DNA of 64,000 bases from Cristatella mucedo (GCA_009760855.2 WPIO01000142.1:622501-686500); one strand, 5' to 3'; counted from the stretch's first letter, positions 21,263 through 33,250 are shown. Notes: generated by a model not told the origin, from the letters alone. Made by a program: numbers and translations.

Positions 21263-22623
21263 TAAAAGGACAAGCAGACTAACATAATTAATATGTCATT
21301 AGCCTCAGGTCATGTCCCAGCACCTTTCAAAAAAGCTGTAGTCAGGCCACTTCTCAAGAAAGCTACACTTGACCAAGAGAACTTGAGCAACTACCACCCA
21401 GTTTCCCTTCTACCATTCCTATCAAAGACACTCGAACGGGTCGTGGCGGACCAGCTGAACTCGTATATCGAAACCTCACACCTTGCTAGTAAGTTCCAGT
21501 CTGGCTTTAGAGCTAATCACTCCACAGAGTCAGCATTGCTTTGGGTATACAACGACCTACTTAGGAATGCGGACATGGGTAGAGTGTCTCTGCTTGTTTT
21601 GCTTGATCTTTCGGCAGCTTTTGATACCATCGATCACAAAGTTTTTCTAGAGCGCCTCTCATCTCGCCTGGGCATCACTGGCACTGCTCTGCAGTGGTTC
21701 AGGTCCTATCTCAGTGGGAGACTCCAGAGTATTGACGTGAATGGACAAAGATCATCTGAAGTACCTCTGAAATATGGAGTACCTCAGGGCTCAGTGCTAG
21801 GTCCGGTTCTTTTCACGGTTTATACTCTGGCTCTTGCTGATGTGATTGCCAAGCACAATCTAGGCTTTCACTTCTATGCGGATGACACTCAGTTGTACCT
21901 TTGCTTTGATCCCTCCCAGCCTTTGAGCACCTCAAATTCTCTCAACTCACTTGCTGCATGCATTGATGACATCCGCACATGGATGGCAGCAAATTTTCTA
22001 AAACTAAACGATGATAAAACTAACTTACTAGTTATGGGAAAACCCAGTGTGATCCAGAGATTGGAAAGGCTGACTCTCAAAATTGGCTCTGCCAGCATAT
22101 CTCCAGTTGAATCAGCTCGAAATCTAGGTGTCATATTCCAAAGCGACCTCTCGTTAGATGACCATATCAGCTCCACAGTCAAATCAAAGCTTCTCGGAAT
22201 CCAACAGTCTAGAAATACCTCATACAAACCTTAAATCCTTTGGAGACCGTGCATTTAGCTCGTATGCTCCCAAAGCCTGGAACTCCCTCCCGACCTGCGT
22301 CAAAACATCCCCTGACCTGACCACATTTAAAAGGAACCTAAAAACACACCTATTTAGGACAGCATTTAGTGGGTCCCTGTGATTCGTCTTTGATGTGCTT
22401 ATGCGTGCTGACACTGTGCATGCTGCCACTAACCACATTTGCATGCTGACCCTGTGCATGTCACCCCTAACCATATTATTCACCTCGTTTGTTTTTCAAG
22501 CATGATTTTACTTACCATTCAATTGCATTTCACTTTACAGCAAATGTAAAGCGCCTAGAGAGAGATTGAGTTCTCTGAGGACGCTTTATCAAGTGAATTA
22601 TTATTATTATTATTATTATTATT
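21263..22623 (+). mobile_element. Young 5'-truncated LINE-A copy with internal deletion
   Basis: It is nearly identical to the main LINE-A copy over 21281-22180 and 22190-22620, and ends in a clean (ATT)n tail. A segment of about 355 bp encoding the middle of the C-terminal domain is missing at about 22190. The insertion is bounded by a 16-bp direct repeat with one mismatch (21247-21262 and 22624-22639). An 18-bp stretch (21263-21280) does not match LINE-A and may be untemplated filler. Confidence 0.88.
21293..22234 (+). CDS. LINE-A reverse transcriptase fragment (open, truncated)
   Basis: 313 codons open from a Met inside the reverse transcriptase. It has motif A ([13 protein letters not shown]), motif B ([10 protein letters not shown]) and motif C ([12 protein letters not shown]) intact. 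The endonuclease is absent because of 5' truncation. At the internal deletion the frame leaves the C-terminal domain, and the rest of that domain continues in another frame at 22158-22382. It has a sense codon where the main copy has its premature stop. No functional product is expected. Confidence 0.75.
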   Translation: MSLASGHVPAPFKKAVVRPLLKKATLDQENLSNYHPVSLLPFLSKTLERVVADQLNSYIETSHLASKFQSGFRANHSTESALLWVYNDLLRNADMGRVSLLVLLDLSAAFDTIDHKVFLERLSSRLGITGTALQWFRSYLSGRLQSIDVNGQRSSEVPLKYGVPQGSVLGPVLFTVYTLALADVIAKHNLGFHFYADDTQLYLCFDPSQPLSTSNSLNSLAACIDDIRTWMAANFLKLNDDKTNLLVMGKPSVIQRLERLTLKIGSASISPVESARNLGVIFQSDLSLDDHISSTVKSKLLGIQQSRNTSYKP

Positions 22624-22639
22624 AAGCAGTTCTGAAGCT

Positions 22640-23190
22640 GCGAGGGAAAAGCTACACCGAACAGACAGACATATATCCCTAGCTCAGAACACTAAGTGAT
22701 TCAAACATCATTTCAGATGGTTGCAGATTCCGGAAATAGCTGCAGAACTACTGTCGTTAGACGCAAGCGACCTGAAGGCCTGATCGTCAAAACATTTCAG
22801 TTAAGTAGTGCGAGGAATGGCGGTATGCCGTGTACTCCCCAGGAGCGAGTGGTGCGAGGGCACACTAGAGGACCATGGAGTTTGGACAGCTAGGCTGGTG
22901 CCAGCGAATGATGAAACGTCTATCTAACCTAGAGAAGTGGAAGTTGATTCCATGCTCAGTAGGGAGCTAGTGAAGCTCAGGCAGACAAACCGAGAAACGT
23001 CTCATTGTTATACTTGTCTGCATTGCTTGTGCAGGTTGAGGCATGCTTACAAATGCAACGTTCTGTCACTGTGCCGTAGTGCTTAGCACAAGTGCTCATA
23101 TTGGCACCAAATCACAAAGTGCTCCATGAAATTCAGCTGAAGATGGTTTAGGGGGGGGGTTGTGAGAAGCAGAATATGGCCCTAAAACTT
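22640..23190. other. Unassigned sequence
   Basis: No gene was recognised. It includes a 9-G run at 23151-23159. Confidence 0.4.
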
Positions 23191-24115
23191 GAGCAAAGCA
23201 GGCTTGGAAGAGCACAGCATGTCCATTGCTATCCAATGCCCGACAATAAATGTGCGAAATGACTTTGAAATTTTCGGATTTCCATTACAATGTAAAAATT
23301 CATATGTAGTTATGCTATGAGAATTTAAACTTCCCATAACCAATTTGTGGATAAATTTTTTAAAGGTTGTAAATAGTGTTATTGTTGTGAATAGTGGTAT
23401 TGGCTCGAGGCCATTACCTTCTATAGCCATGCATCGTCCAGGTTGAACGCTCCTGATGGGTTGAACGTACATGTGCACAGTGAACGTTACGTGACATGAT
23501 AACTAATGCTTCGAACAGCCAATTTGTAGTCAATTTTAAGGTGAATTGCTGCAGAAGCCGGGTCATTTCCATCTATGGCCATTCATAGCCCTCGATTGTA
23601 CGTTCGAGATTAATTGAAAGGATGCGGTTGCATCTTTAATACAGTGTGCTGTAATCCGCAAGAAAGTTGAGTATCAGCTACCTACCAGCTTTTTGTCTAA
23701 TTGTAACAGACCTTCAGTGGTTGCCGTATTTTCCCTTGCCATCTATTGCCATACATTGCCCAAGGTTGAACGCGTACAATCGGTTGAAAGTAATGTGTGT
23801 ACACAGTAAAGGTTATGTAGCATGATAATTAGAGCTTCGAACAGCCAGTGTGTAGTCAATATGAAACGGATTGCAGTAGAAGACGGGCCATTGCCGTCGA
23901 TTGTCGTGCATTGCCGTTGATTGTAAGTTCACGACTGTTTGAAAGGATGTTGTTGCACTTTAAATACAGTTTGCGGTAATACTCAAGAAAATTCCGAGCT
24001 TCTCCCTGCAACTATAGGTTTATTTGTAACGGACCGTTACGGATTTGCGTATTTTCCGGGCCATTGCCGTTGACTGCCATGCATTGCCGTCGATTGGTCC
24101 CGCAAATTTGGTGCA
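23190..24115 (-). repeat. SAT-1 array in opposite orientation
   Basis: It shares the reverse complement of SAT-1 landmarks (aattagagcttc, ggattgcagtag, ccattgccgtcgattg). Two long units are evident: cttcgaacagcca at about 23506 and 23835, and gaaaggatg near 23617 and 23940, giving a spacing of about 325 bp. This is consistent with a dimeric form of a ~163-bp monomer. Confidence 0.65.
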
Positions 24116-24117
24116 AA

Positions 24118-24280
24118 TTATATAATTCATTTGTATAGCGCCCCAAGAGAACTTAATCTCTATTCACGAACATCACATATGCCTCAGAGCTCGACCCCAT
24201 GACCCCAGCCAGACCTTGATCGGGGCGAGCACCTCAACCGCTGGACCAAACCAGCTTTGCTATACAAATGAATTATATAA
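24118..24280 (-). mobile_element. SINE-1 copy flanked by a perfect 22-bp inverted repeat
   Basis: On the - strand: A-box-like tttggtccagcggttgagg, tRNA-like head, B-box-like gggtcgagct, and a tail with ctctattc and ggggcgctatac. The outermost 22 bp (24118-24139 and 24259-24280) are exact reverse complements of each other. The right-hand arm is a second SINE-1 tail in + orientation, so this may be a collapsed head-to-head pair. Confidence 0.75.
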
Positions 24281-24289
24281 CAGCGCTAA

Positions 24290-24730
24290 TGCTAGCACGT
24301 GTCGCGCAGTAATGTAAACGTAATTTAACAAACGCTCCGCTTGAATTGCTTCGCCGAAACTCCGGCGACTCGACCGCCCAGGCGATTTGCTCATCGAAGG
24401 ACAAGTAATTTGAAATAAAACGCTCAGATTACAGGCAGCTGTCACTGAAGTGATGCCAGAGGTCTTTAGTAGTTTGAAGATAAGACCGATCTTGTCCGTA
24501 ACTATTATGTTGGTCGTATTATCGTCAAGCTTCAGGAACTTTCTGGCCATCCAAGCGCAAATGTCGTTGTCGACAATTAAGTGAGTCGGAAGCAGAATAA
24601 GCAGAATAAGCCAAAAGATTGGTAAATTGGCTAAATGTTACCGACGTTGAAGTAAAAGCCTTGATTGTTTTGATGAGGAAATCGGCCAGAATAACAGTGT
24701 AGATGGCGTATGGTATAGCGCCTTAGTACA
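24290..24730 (-). mobile_element. LINE reverse transcriptase fragment, diverged
   Basis: The - strand translation near 24550-24400 shows a KFLKLDDNTTNI block, like the [10 protein letters not shown] block just after the reverse transcriptase palm of LINE-A. Upstream on that strand (24730-24600) is weakly similar palm sequence. It is closer to neither LINE-A nor LINE-B with certainty. Confidence 0.55.
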
Positions 24731-25115
24731 AACGTAGAGGCAGAGGGTATAAGGGTGAGTTCTCTCTCAGAAAACCTGGGACTTACCCAGCAGATATAGA
24801 GCTACCCGGAAGACCGACAGCCGTTTACACCAGCACTGTTTTAACAGCCTCATTTATATATAGCAGCAGACGAGCCTAAACGGCTCTAGCCACCGCTTGC
24901 AGTGTGCAACAAAGAATCGCACGGTGCTGGATTCTAACCCATTACCTTGGTCATGAAGAACGAGCACCTTAGCCCCTTGGCTACATCCTCTCGCTGAGGA
25001 AATGTTTAAACTTATAATATTAATGCATTTGTATTGGGTCGTCCGAGAACTTAATCTGTTTCTAGGGAATTAATACATACTTTAAAGTAAGCATAATCGT
25101 ATGGCTAATAATGAT
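24731..25115. other. Unassigned sequence
   Basis: No gene was recognised. 25030-25080 loosely resembles a SINE/LINE tail on the - strand. Confidence 0.4.
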
Positions 25116-25117
25116 AA

Positions 25118-25195
25118 TAAATTTATACAGCGCCTACAGAAAACTTAATTTTTTTCTAGGCACTTTACATATGCTGTAAAGAAAGCATTGTCTTC
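25118..25195 (-). mobile_element. LINE-A/SINE-1 type tail fragment
   Basis: On the - strand it reads agtgcctagaaaaaaattaa then tctgtaggcgctgtataaat, i.e. the shared hairpin tail with no element body. Confidence 0.6.
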
Positions 25196-25223
25196 AGGTA
25201 GTATGCATGAATAGTGCCAATGT

Positions 25224-27180
25224 AAATAATAATAATAATATAATAATAATGCACTTGATAAAGCGCCCTCAGAGAACTCGATCTCTTTCTAGGCACTTTA
25301 AATTTGCTGCAAAGGGATAATTAGTGGTAGCATGCACAGCGCCATCTTACAAAGGAGAGGTAACACTGACCCAGTAAATACTGTGAGAAAACAGTGCGTT
25401 TTTAGCTTTTAAGTGCTGTCAAATCAGAGAATGTAGCGAGATTAGTCGCAAACGAGTTTAGCGATTTTAAGCACACCAATTAAAAGGCACGGAATCTAAA
25501 GGATTTCAGATCGATGCAATTCTAGATTGGCAGCCATTGCAGGTCGGCCAGAAAGTGTGTAATGTGGCAACGGCGACACTCACGACAGGCAAGCTTACCA
25601 GCAAAGTTTTGCACTAAATGTGAGCGCCTGATCGCATAGGCAGGCAGACCTGCAAGCAGTGAATTGACAAAAGTCGAGGCGGGATGAAAAAATGCATTGG
25701 TCAACTAGGATTTGGTATCCCAGTTTACGATGGCCCAATTTTTGCATTATTTCGTAGCTAGAAGTCGGAAAACTTGACGGCAGAGCTGATGCGATTTTCT
25801 AGTGAAAGCTCACTTTGGAATAGGAAACCTAAGTTTCGTATAGATGTTAACGGAGATACGCTAGAAAAGCCAAATTCGGTCGTAAAAATTTCCAATTTCT
25901 TAGTCACACTTGGTTTCCCGTTACTAGCAAGCTGGTTTTATCGAAATTAAAATTGGTAAAGCTTGCCGCGGTTCATTGGCGGATGTCAGTTATACATGCA
26001 AGTAGGGAGTAGGAAGAATTTGAAATGCTGGAGGGCTGGAAGGGATGAAAGCCTAGGTACACCTGTGTCATCTGCATAGAAGTGATGGCAAGCTTGTGCC
26101 AGTGACGTGAAAAGAAGCGAATCGAGCACAAAGCCCCGCGAGGTACACCGTACAGCAGTGGTCTCTTGGAGGATCTTCGTCCGTTCGTGTCGCTGCTCTG
26201 GAATCTCCCACAGAGATAGGATCTGAACCATTGCAGTGCTGTGCTAGTGGTGTCCAGCCGAGATGAGAGGCGCTCGAGAAGGACTCGGGGATCAATAGTA
26301 TCAAAAGCTGCCAAAAGATTGAGCAAAAAAAATCAGAGATACTCTACCTAAGTCTGCCTTCTTAAGTAGGTCGTTATACACCCGAACCAATGCCGACTTG
26401 GTGGAGAGACTAGCTCTAAAATCAGGCGCGCTTGATAGGTTTTAAGTTTTTTGCAAGAGTTTAGCTGGTCTTTCACTGCTCGATCCAGAGTCGTTGATAG
26501 GACTGGCAGGAGAAAGACTGGGCAGACGTTAGTCAAGCTCTCTTGGTCTAGTGTCGCTTTCTTTATTAGTAGCCTAAAAAGCCTTTTTGAAAGATGAGGT
26601 GATATGATCTAAGGCTAAGGACATAATTATAATGTTAATAATTTCTGGCAGCAGCAGATCCAAGTAATGCAAAATTATGAGAGGAGTGAGATTAGGGTGC
26701 GAAGGGCTAGTAGTCTAATTTGACTTTAAGATGAATTTCTGGATGCCGTCACTAGTGGCAGGCTTGAATGCAGCCATTGAGGTGCTGCACGTAATGGACG
26801 AGGAGTCCTATGGGGGATGGTACTGGGGGAAAAGAGTCAAGTGACGATGCATTTACCTTAGGTATGGAATCAGGGGTCTTGTCTATCTATATAAAAAAGA
26901 AGCTAGATAACGCGACTCGCCAGACGGACCGAATGGATCACTACAATTCGCTATAGAGGACCAAATGGATCACTACGATTTGACGACTCTGAACGAGTGG
27001 TAGAGGGGGAGGTCACACACTGCAGCCTGAATGAGATACTCGTACGGTCAGATGTGCAGATTTTTGTAATAATGAGAGATGATAGCAGACTATCGTGGGA
27101 GGATAGCTGATCGAGGTGGGAGCAAACCAGCTTAGCACTGTTCCAATAATACCAAGACATGTCGGGAGGCAATGCAGGAT
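25224..27180 (-). mobile_element. LINE-A copy, degenerate and internally deleted
   Basis: On the - strand it runs from an endonuclease remnant (27172-26951, HLTVRVSHSGCSV-like SDH region) through reverse transcriptase fingers (26536-26348, PVFLLPVLSTTLDR), palm (26326-25973; motif [21 protein letters not shown]) and the C-terminal domain (25704-25522; RRSHLVQNFAGKLACRE) to an (ATT)n tail at 25224-25250. Frames change repeatedly; it is a pseudogene. Confidence 0.85.
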
Positions 27181-27224
27181 GATTTGGCAGTCCATAGCAT
27201 CACGTGCCGTTGAGACACTGAAGA

Positions 27225-27520
27225 GAACCTAACAGTGTGAGCCAGAATCAAGAGCGAAATAATTCATACAATCATTGTAAACCCGAGGAAGGGCAGTTAA
27301 ATTGGAATACTTAGCTCCGAAGCCCGATTTGAACTTGCTAGCATGGTCAGATTAACTCTACCAATCGTGTAGCAGCCGAGCCACCACTCGTTCACGTGTC
27401 TACGGATAAGAATGAGCAAAGGGAGACTGGCAGAAAGTTACGTAGCGTCGCATGGTCTAGGGTTGGCTTTTTTGTAAAAACTGGACAACTGCTATTTTCA
27501 GCGGAACATAGACTTTACTA
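27225..27520 (-). mobile_element. Second LINE-A fragment (reverse transcriptase fingers)
   Basis: Its - strand sequence repeats the fingers region already present at 26390-26600. Landmarks are gcttcggagctaagtattcc, cgtagacacgtgaacgagtg and ctagaccatgcgacgctacg. It is therefore a separate, degenerate copy next to the previous one. Confidence 0.65.
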
Positions 27521-28060
27521 ATGACCTGGAATATATGTATATATATATTTTTTGTAAAAGGCAGCAGCAGTTCTGAGCACCTGGTATTTTGTGCTCCTGC
27601 TGACGGAGCGGCTCTCCACCCAACATCTACGGTGGACGGTGGCCTGGACCACTCCTTCCCTTCATCGCTCTTGTGTGCAGTTAGTCTGCGGTGCTGCTGC
27701 GAGTGATGGATGTGGCATGCGAAGGCCATTGGGCGGGGGTTAATGAATCTACTAGGAGGACCAGGAGAGGCAACTGGAGATTTCGCTTCGGGGCACGGAC
27801 CTGCACGGTTGACGTCTAATATTGGCAGACGCTCTCTTCTCGTACAGTGAGAATACAACATTGGACACTTCTTAAGGAGAACTGTTAGGATGGGGATTAG
27901 AGAATTAGCAGTCTGCTTGGCGTGGGAGGTGAATTATAGTGCTGACTTCAATAACTGAATGACGGAAAGGAGAAGAGAGACCAAGAGCAGGGTGATGTGT
28001 GGATGCAATTCAGAAGTGAGGGAAGTGAGGAGTGGAGTCGCTAGCCTGCACTTTCTTATC
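27520..28060. other. Unassigned sequence
   Basis: No gene was recognised. An open frame of 134 codons on the - strand (27457-27861) overlaps the LINE-A fragment and has no known domain. Confidence 0.4.
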
Positions 28061-28064
28061 CTTT

Positions 28065-28195
28065 CCGGAATCCAACTGTTAACTTATACCTCGTACAAAC
28101 CTCAAACCCTTTGGAGACGGTGCTTTTCTAATTAATATAATTTTAGTTCGTATGCCTCCAAAGCCTGGAACTCACTCCCGACTTCCGATAACTGA
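28065..28195 (+). mobile_element. LINE-A C-terminal fragment
   Basis: Contains ggaatccaactgtt, tacctcgtacaaacctcaaa, ctttggagac and aaagcctggaactcactccc, matching the LINE-A C-terminal coding region on the + strand. Confidence 0.7.
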
Positions 28196-29810
28196 TATCA
28201 TAATAACTGATAACATTGTGCGAATTCGTGCCTCCGTAAAGCCCCCTTCGACCAAAGCATAACGGAATCGCAACCTCTGATCTTCCTTATGAGATTTTCC
28301 TATGTTTCTGCATGCGATGTGGCTACCCTAATAAGGTCTTGTGAAAAGAGCTCGTCTCCAAAAGACCCAATATCCTAATCTCTTTGGTCTTATCGGCAGA
28401 CCAACTTAGCCCAGCCGTAACCAAGATTTTAATGCTTCTCTGGAAAAAGAGGTTGTACACAAGTCTTTCAAATCGGCAGTAGTTAGATCAATATTTAAAC
28501 AGCCTGGATTAGATAAATATGTCCTTGCAAACTATTGCTTAGTTTCCCTGCTTCAGTTTTTGTCAGAGATTCTTGAGAAAAAACTGCCGCTAAGCAGCTC
28601 GATCGCAGCTCGAGCACACTTTGAAAAGAATGAAATGTGAGAATAATTCTAATCGGGGTTCAAGCGGCAGCACTTCACTGAAGCTGCTCTCCTCCGTATA
28701 ACCAATGACATCCTATGCAGCACCGATGACAGGAATTTCACTCCCCGTAGTGCTACTAGATCTATCAGCTGTCCTCGACACCATTGATCACGATATCCTA
28801 CTTGAGCGAGCGATAACAACGATCGATCCGGTAGGGTGGCTGGTTCGGCGCGGTTCAAATCTTGCTCGTCCGCTCGTGGTCAATCCGTGTCTTGTGCGGG
28901 TCAGGTCTCATCCACCAGACTAGTCACGTGGAGTCCTACAAGGATTCCTCTTCGATCAGTTGCTGTTCTCCATTTATACTCAACCTCTGGGAAAAGTGAT
29001 TCACGCCCATGGAATAGGCTATCACTTTTATGTTGACGATACTCAGCTGTATTTGCCATTCAAACCATTGCAATTTGTCTCAGCGACTAATCAACTAAAT
29101 GCTCGCCTTGCCGAAATTTGATTCTGGATTTTGGCAAATTTCCTTAAACTAAATGACGATTAAAACTAAATTGCTGCTCATAGGACATCCCAAGCGTGAG
29201 GCTGGACTCGAAGGCTTTGCTCTTCGAATAGGCGATGCTGTTGTGCGACCATAACCTTGTGCTCGGAATTTAGGAGTCGTCTTTTACAGCTGCTAAATTT
29301 TGAAAGGCTCGTTTAGAAGACTGCTTCCACATGCAGAGATCGCGACGATCAATATCTAAAATTAGGAACTATCTGCCGAGGTGGCTTGCAAAACATTTAA
29401 CTAGTGCCTAGGTTCTGTCTCTGCTAGATTATTGTAATATCTTTTCGGCTTGGCTACCAAAAACGTAACCAGGCCAGTGCAGCTGGCGATGAATATGGCT
29501 GCAAGGCTAGTTTACAAATCTCAAAGGTTTGATCACATGTCTCTGCTGATGAAAGAGCTTGGAGGGCAGACTGTTTGATCAATGGATATGGAGCAAAGCT
29601 CTTACGCTGATCCACAAGGCCTGCTACGGTTGGCTCCTTCATACCTAGCTGAACTGCTGCACCAGTTTCAGCCTTCTCGTGCCCACCTCAGGTCTTCTTT
29701 GGACAATAAATTAGCTGTTCTATTCCTCAGCCTGAAAACCGTTGGCGACAGATGCTTTAGACAGATGCTAGAGACTTGCCCGCCTCCTACGCATGACTGG
29801 TGAGGCGCAA
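28195..29810 (+). mobile_element. LINE-B copy, degenerate
   Basis: It matches the long LINE-B copy over 7200-5800 in reverse order. The fingers remnant is near 28480-28600. Motif A survives near 28750-28790 as VVLLDLSAVLDTIDHD. A motif C-like YHFYVDDTQLYL lies near 29020-29060, with Val in place of Ala. The C-terminal domain runs to about 29800, where similarity stops. Multiple frameshifts are present. Confidence 0.8.
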
Positions 29811-30690
29811 GGGCGGCTGCAGCGCACGCCCGCACGACGACAATAACCTAGCAAGCCTGAAAACGTTTAGCTATGTTATGTAATGTAACGTTACCGTAGT
29901 TTCCGTACCCCTCTGCACGGAGCAAGTGCATGCGCACAAAAACCTCAGTGTACATTCTGGTTATGCATTCGGCTTCTCGGGCGGTCCTGAATTTACAGTT
30001 ACAAGCTGACTGTCTAACAGCGGCGAGATAGCATTGATTTTAGCCACAGCTCGATTACTACACATGCGGTCCTCATACGGCAGTATTAATGTTGTGCGAT
30101 AGCGACTCCGGCGGCGGCTGTTTTAGCGGGAGTCTCACGAAGACACAGCGGACGCACGTTCGCGGCAAACGAGACTGTCCTTTATTCCTCTCAACGGGCA
30201 CACATATGAGAGCTCGATCAATCGCAGCAGACAACAAGAAATACAACTTGCAACAACGGCCCGACTGCTTCAATGGCTTAACTATTGGCCACAGGTAAGA
30301 CATGTGCATTAGCGTCAGGCGCTTCGCTAATTACAGCAGAAGCCGCAGGCGCACACAACATTAGGCAACGGCTAATCTCAGCAGACGTAATGGGCTACGT
30401 GTAGTAACGTGATGCGTTTTAATGTAGCGATTTGGGGGCGAGGCTGATGCATTCAGTCGTGGCACCCGCGCCCTGTTTTATGCGACTCACTACCTGCAGG
30501 TCTTCCTGCCTGCGCAATAAAATGCTCACAGTTAGTGCAGAACTCGATGGCTAGGCTTTCTATCGTAAACGTATCAACTGCACTTATTGACCACTTCGCA
30601 CTGAGTCACCATCAAGAAGCGGAAAAATACTTCCTTCTCGGCCATCGAAGTCGACCAGGTGCCTTGTTTACTCAAGTCGTGTGGATGCCC
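29810..30690. other. Unassigned sequence
   Basis: No recognised gene or repeat. Opposed short frames at 30073-30309 and 30535-30807 have no domains. Confidence 0.4.
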
Positions 30691-31070
30691 CTCTTAAGTG
30701 ACTCAAATCCTTTGGATACCGTGCATTCACTTAGCATGCTCCCTCAGCCTGGAACACGACCGACTTCTTGTCATTTCCTAATTGGCGACACTTTAAAAGG
30801 AAGCTAAACACTCACCTGTTCATCAAAGGGTTTGCTCCTTCCGCGTAATTTGTCGTTAGTATGCATATGCGCGGTGAAATTTTGCATGCTATCGCTAACC
30901 TAGATGCCGCGCTCCTTTCCAGCACATTCGATTTGTCTATTTGCATATGTGAATTGTCTAGAAAGAGATTACGTTTTCTTAAGGTGCTGCACAAATGTAT
31001 TATTTTATAATCATTATTGAAAGGAATTAATATTCCCTTAAGGCGCTATACAAGAGTATTATTATTATTA
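30690..31070 (+). mobile_element. Diverged LINE-A-like 3' end
   Basis: Contains ctcaaatcctttggatacc, cagcctggaacacg, aaaaggaagctaaacactca, the UTR landmark catgctatcgctaacc and a decayed tail (gaaagagattacgttttctt), followed by a second tail remnant with (ATT)n at 31020-31070. It represents an older LINE-A subfamily. Confidence 0.65.
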
Positions 31071-32170
31071 TGGAAAAGCACTGGGATATATATGTATATC
31101 TCGTTCTCTTAAGACGCCGAATAGATGACCTATTATTGCTATTTTTTATGGGTATGTGACGGGTCGCTAAGCGGGGCCACAAGGTCAAGGGTGATGCGTT
31201 TGTCTGCTCTTCGTGCAGCGTGACTGGCCTGCTCAGCATCGCCGGGAGTCTGCGGGGTAGCATCTGAGTGCAACCTCAAAGCTAGCGGACAGCCTTAGAA
31301 TATAAGTCATTGGCCGAACGCGATATACGTCCGTAGCTAGTGCACCTGTGTGATTAGATAACTTGGTGGAGACATTGGCCTCACCCCTGAGTATCAGCCG
31401 AGGAGTAAGTGTTCGAACTTTCTGACCCAGATGGCGCGCTCCCAGCAAGCTTCAGTCTTCATTGCTTGCTGCATGCGCGATGACAGCTGCCGGAGCTCCT
31501 TTTGTGGCTACATAGATGAGGCTGCAGAAGTGGCTACGACCTTTCTCTTTGCGATTGCCGCGTGGCTTTTCTTTCGGCAGGAACGAGCGTGCTATGGCTC
31601 GTGACTACGGAGAGTAAGCGAATTGATCGCCAGCCACTGACGCGTCCTTATTGCCAGCCTCCAGGTATTGTAGAATTGTAGAGAACGCACTACGCGGCCA
31701 GCTGAAGCACTTGTGCGCCGCATAATCGCTAGGCAGAACCAATCAATGACGAGGAAATCAATCTCTCTCTCTCTCTCTCTCTCTCTCATTTGAATGTACA
31801 CGAGCGCACGCGAGTGCTTTTAACGGAAACGGAAGTCGCAAAGGGAGTTGCAGCAGGTAATCTACCTATATCTAACCATGCAGTCTTTTGAAAATTTCCA
31901 AGTTTGGGGCAATTAAAGTTCTGCGAGCTTCAAAAGACTAATAGCTTTATTATCGCCGAAAAGCTTCACAGTACTACCAGGATTGATACAAACCCCGTGG
32001 TTTTCGCTCACCATAGTGGACGGGTGAGTATTTCATAGCAATAGTTCTCGAATAAAAGAGAAAAACGAACGTAATAATTAAGTAACTATACCAGACGAAA
32101 GAGAAAAACAAATAGTAGGAAACCGCTCGGCGTTGTATTGCAGAAACTCAGAGGAAACGTGGCATGCGAG
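31071..32170. other. Unassigned sequence with a short (CT)n tract
   Basis: A (CT)n tract lies at 31762-31787. The rest shows no gene or repeat I recognise. Confidence 0.45.
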
Positions 32171-32175
32171 AATTT

Positions 32176-33250
32176 CTTCCAGCATTTCTCCTGTTAAATC
32201 AGCACGAAGTCCTAAGGTAAACTGTTCCTAAGTGACCTCTCATTGGACGACCGCACGAACTCTACAGTCAAGTTTGCCTACTTTCCCCTTCATAGCATTT
32301 CTAAAATAAGGGCGTGCTTAGACAGGGATATCACATCTAAATTGATCCACGCATTTGTGACATCCTGTCTCGATTTCTTTAACTCACTGATTGCTGGTCT
32401 ACCGGCCTGTGGTCTCAGGCGCCCACAGCTGGTGCAAAACTCGGCAGCTAGTCTTGTCTGTCGTGAGCTTCGCAGTTGCCACATCACACCGCTTCTCGCC
32501 CGCCTGCACTGACTCTCAGTAAAGCAGCGCATCGAATTTAAGGTTTTGCCACTCGCTTGATCGTCCTTCCATTCTTTGGCTCCCGCCTACCAATCAGATT
32601 TACTCCCTCACCAAGCTGAGCATAGTATCCCACTAACCACATTTGCATGCTGACCCTGTGCATGTCACCACTAACCATATTATTCATTTTGTTTGTTTTC
32701 AAGCATGATTTTACTTACCATCTAATTGCATTTACCTTTGCAGCAAATGTAAAGCGCCTAGAAAGAGATTAAGTTCTCTGAGGGCGCTTTATCAAGTGCA
32801 TTATTATTATTATTATTATTATCACCAGCTTTTATTGTTTGCCTCGACCTCGTACGAACTTCAAATGCTTTGGAGACTGTGCCTTTAGTTAGTATGCCCC
32901 TAAAGCCTGGAACTCGTTTCCGACTTGCGTAACGATATCCCTTGACTAGACAACATTTAAAAAGAAACTAAAAACGCATCTATTTATCACGGCATTTATT
33001 AGGACCACGTGATTCGTCCTTTACTTGCTTATGCGTGCTGACACTGTGCATACTGCCACTACCCACATTTGCATGCTGACTCTGTGCATGTCATCTCTAT
33101 CCATGTTATACTTGCTGTCATTGAGCATGCTACCGCTAACCATTTGACCATGCTTACTTGACAGCAGATGTAAAGTGCCTAAAAAGAGATTGAGTTTTCT
33201 GAGGGCGCTATAAAAAATGCAGTATTTTTATAATAATAATTATTACTATA
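32176..33250 (+). mobile_element. LINE-A 3' copy interrupted by another LINE-A tail
   Basis: It begins at ccagcatttctcctgttaaa, covers the C-terminal domain (RRPQLVQNSAASLVCREL near 32420-32470), is interrupted at 32631, and resumes at about 32823 with agcttttattgtttgcctcg then acctcgtacgaacttcaaat. It ends with the 3' UTR and an imperfect AT-rich tail near 33215-33250. Confidence 0.82.
32631..32822 (+). mobile_element. Short LINE-A 3' end nested in LINE-A
   Basis: A cactaaccacatttgcatg start, complete 3' UTR and clean (ATT)n tail occupy about 190 bp inside the C-terminal coding region of an older LINE-A copy. The tail here is cleaner than that of the host copy, consistent with later arrival. 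Confidence 0.82.
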
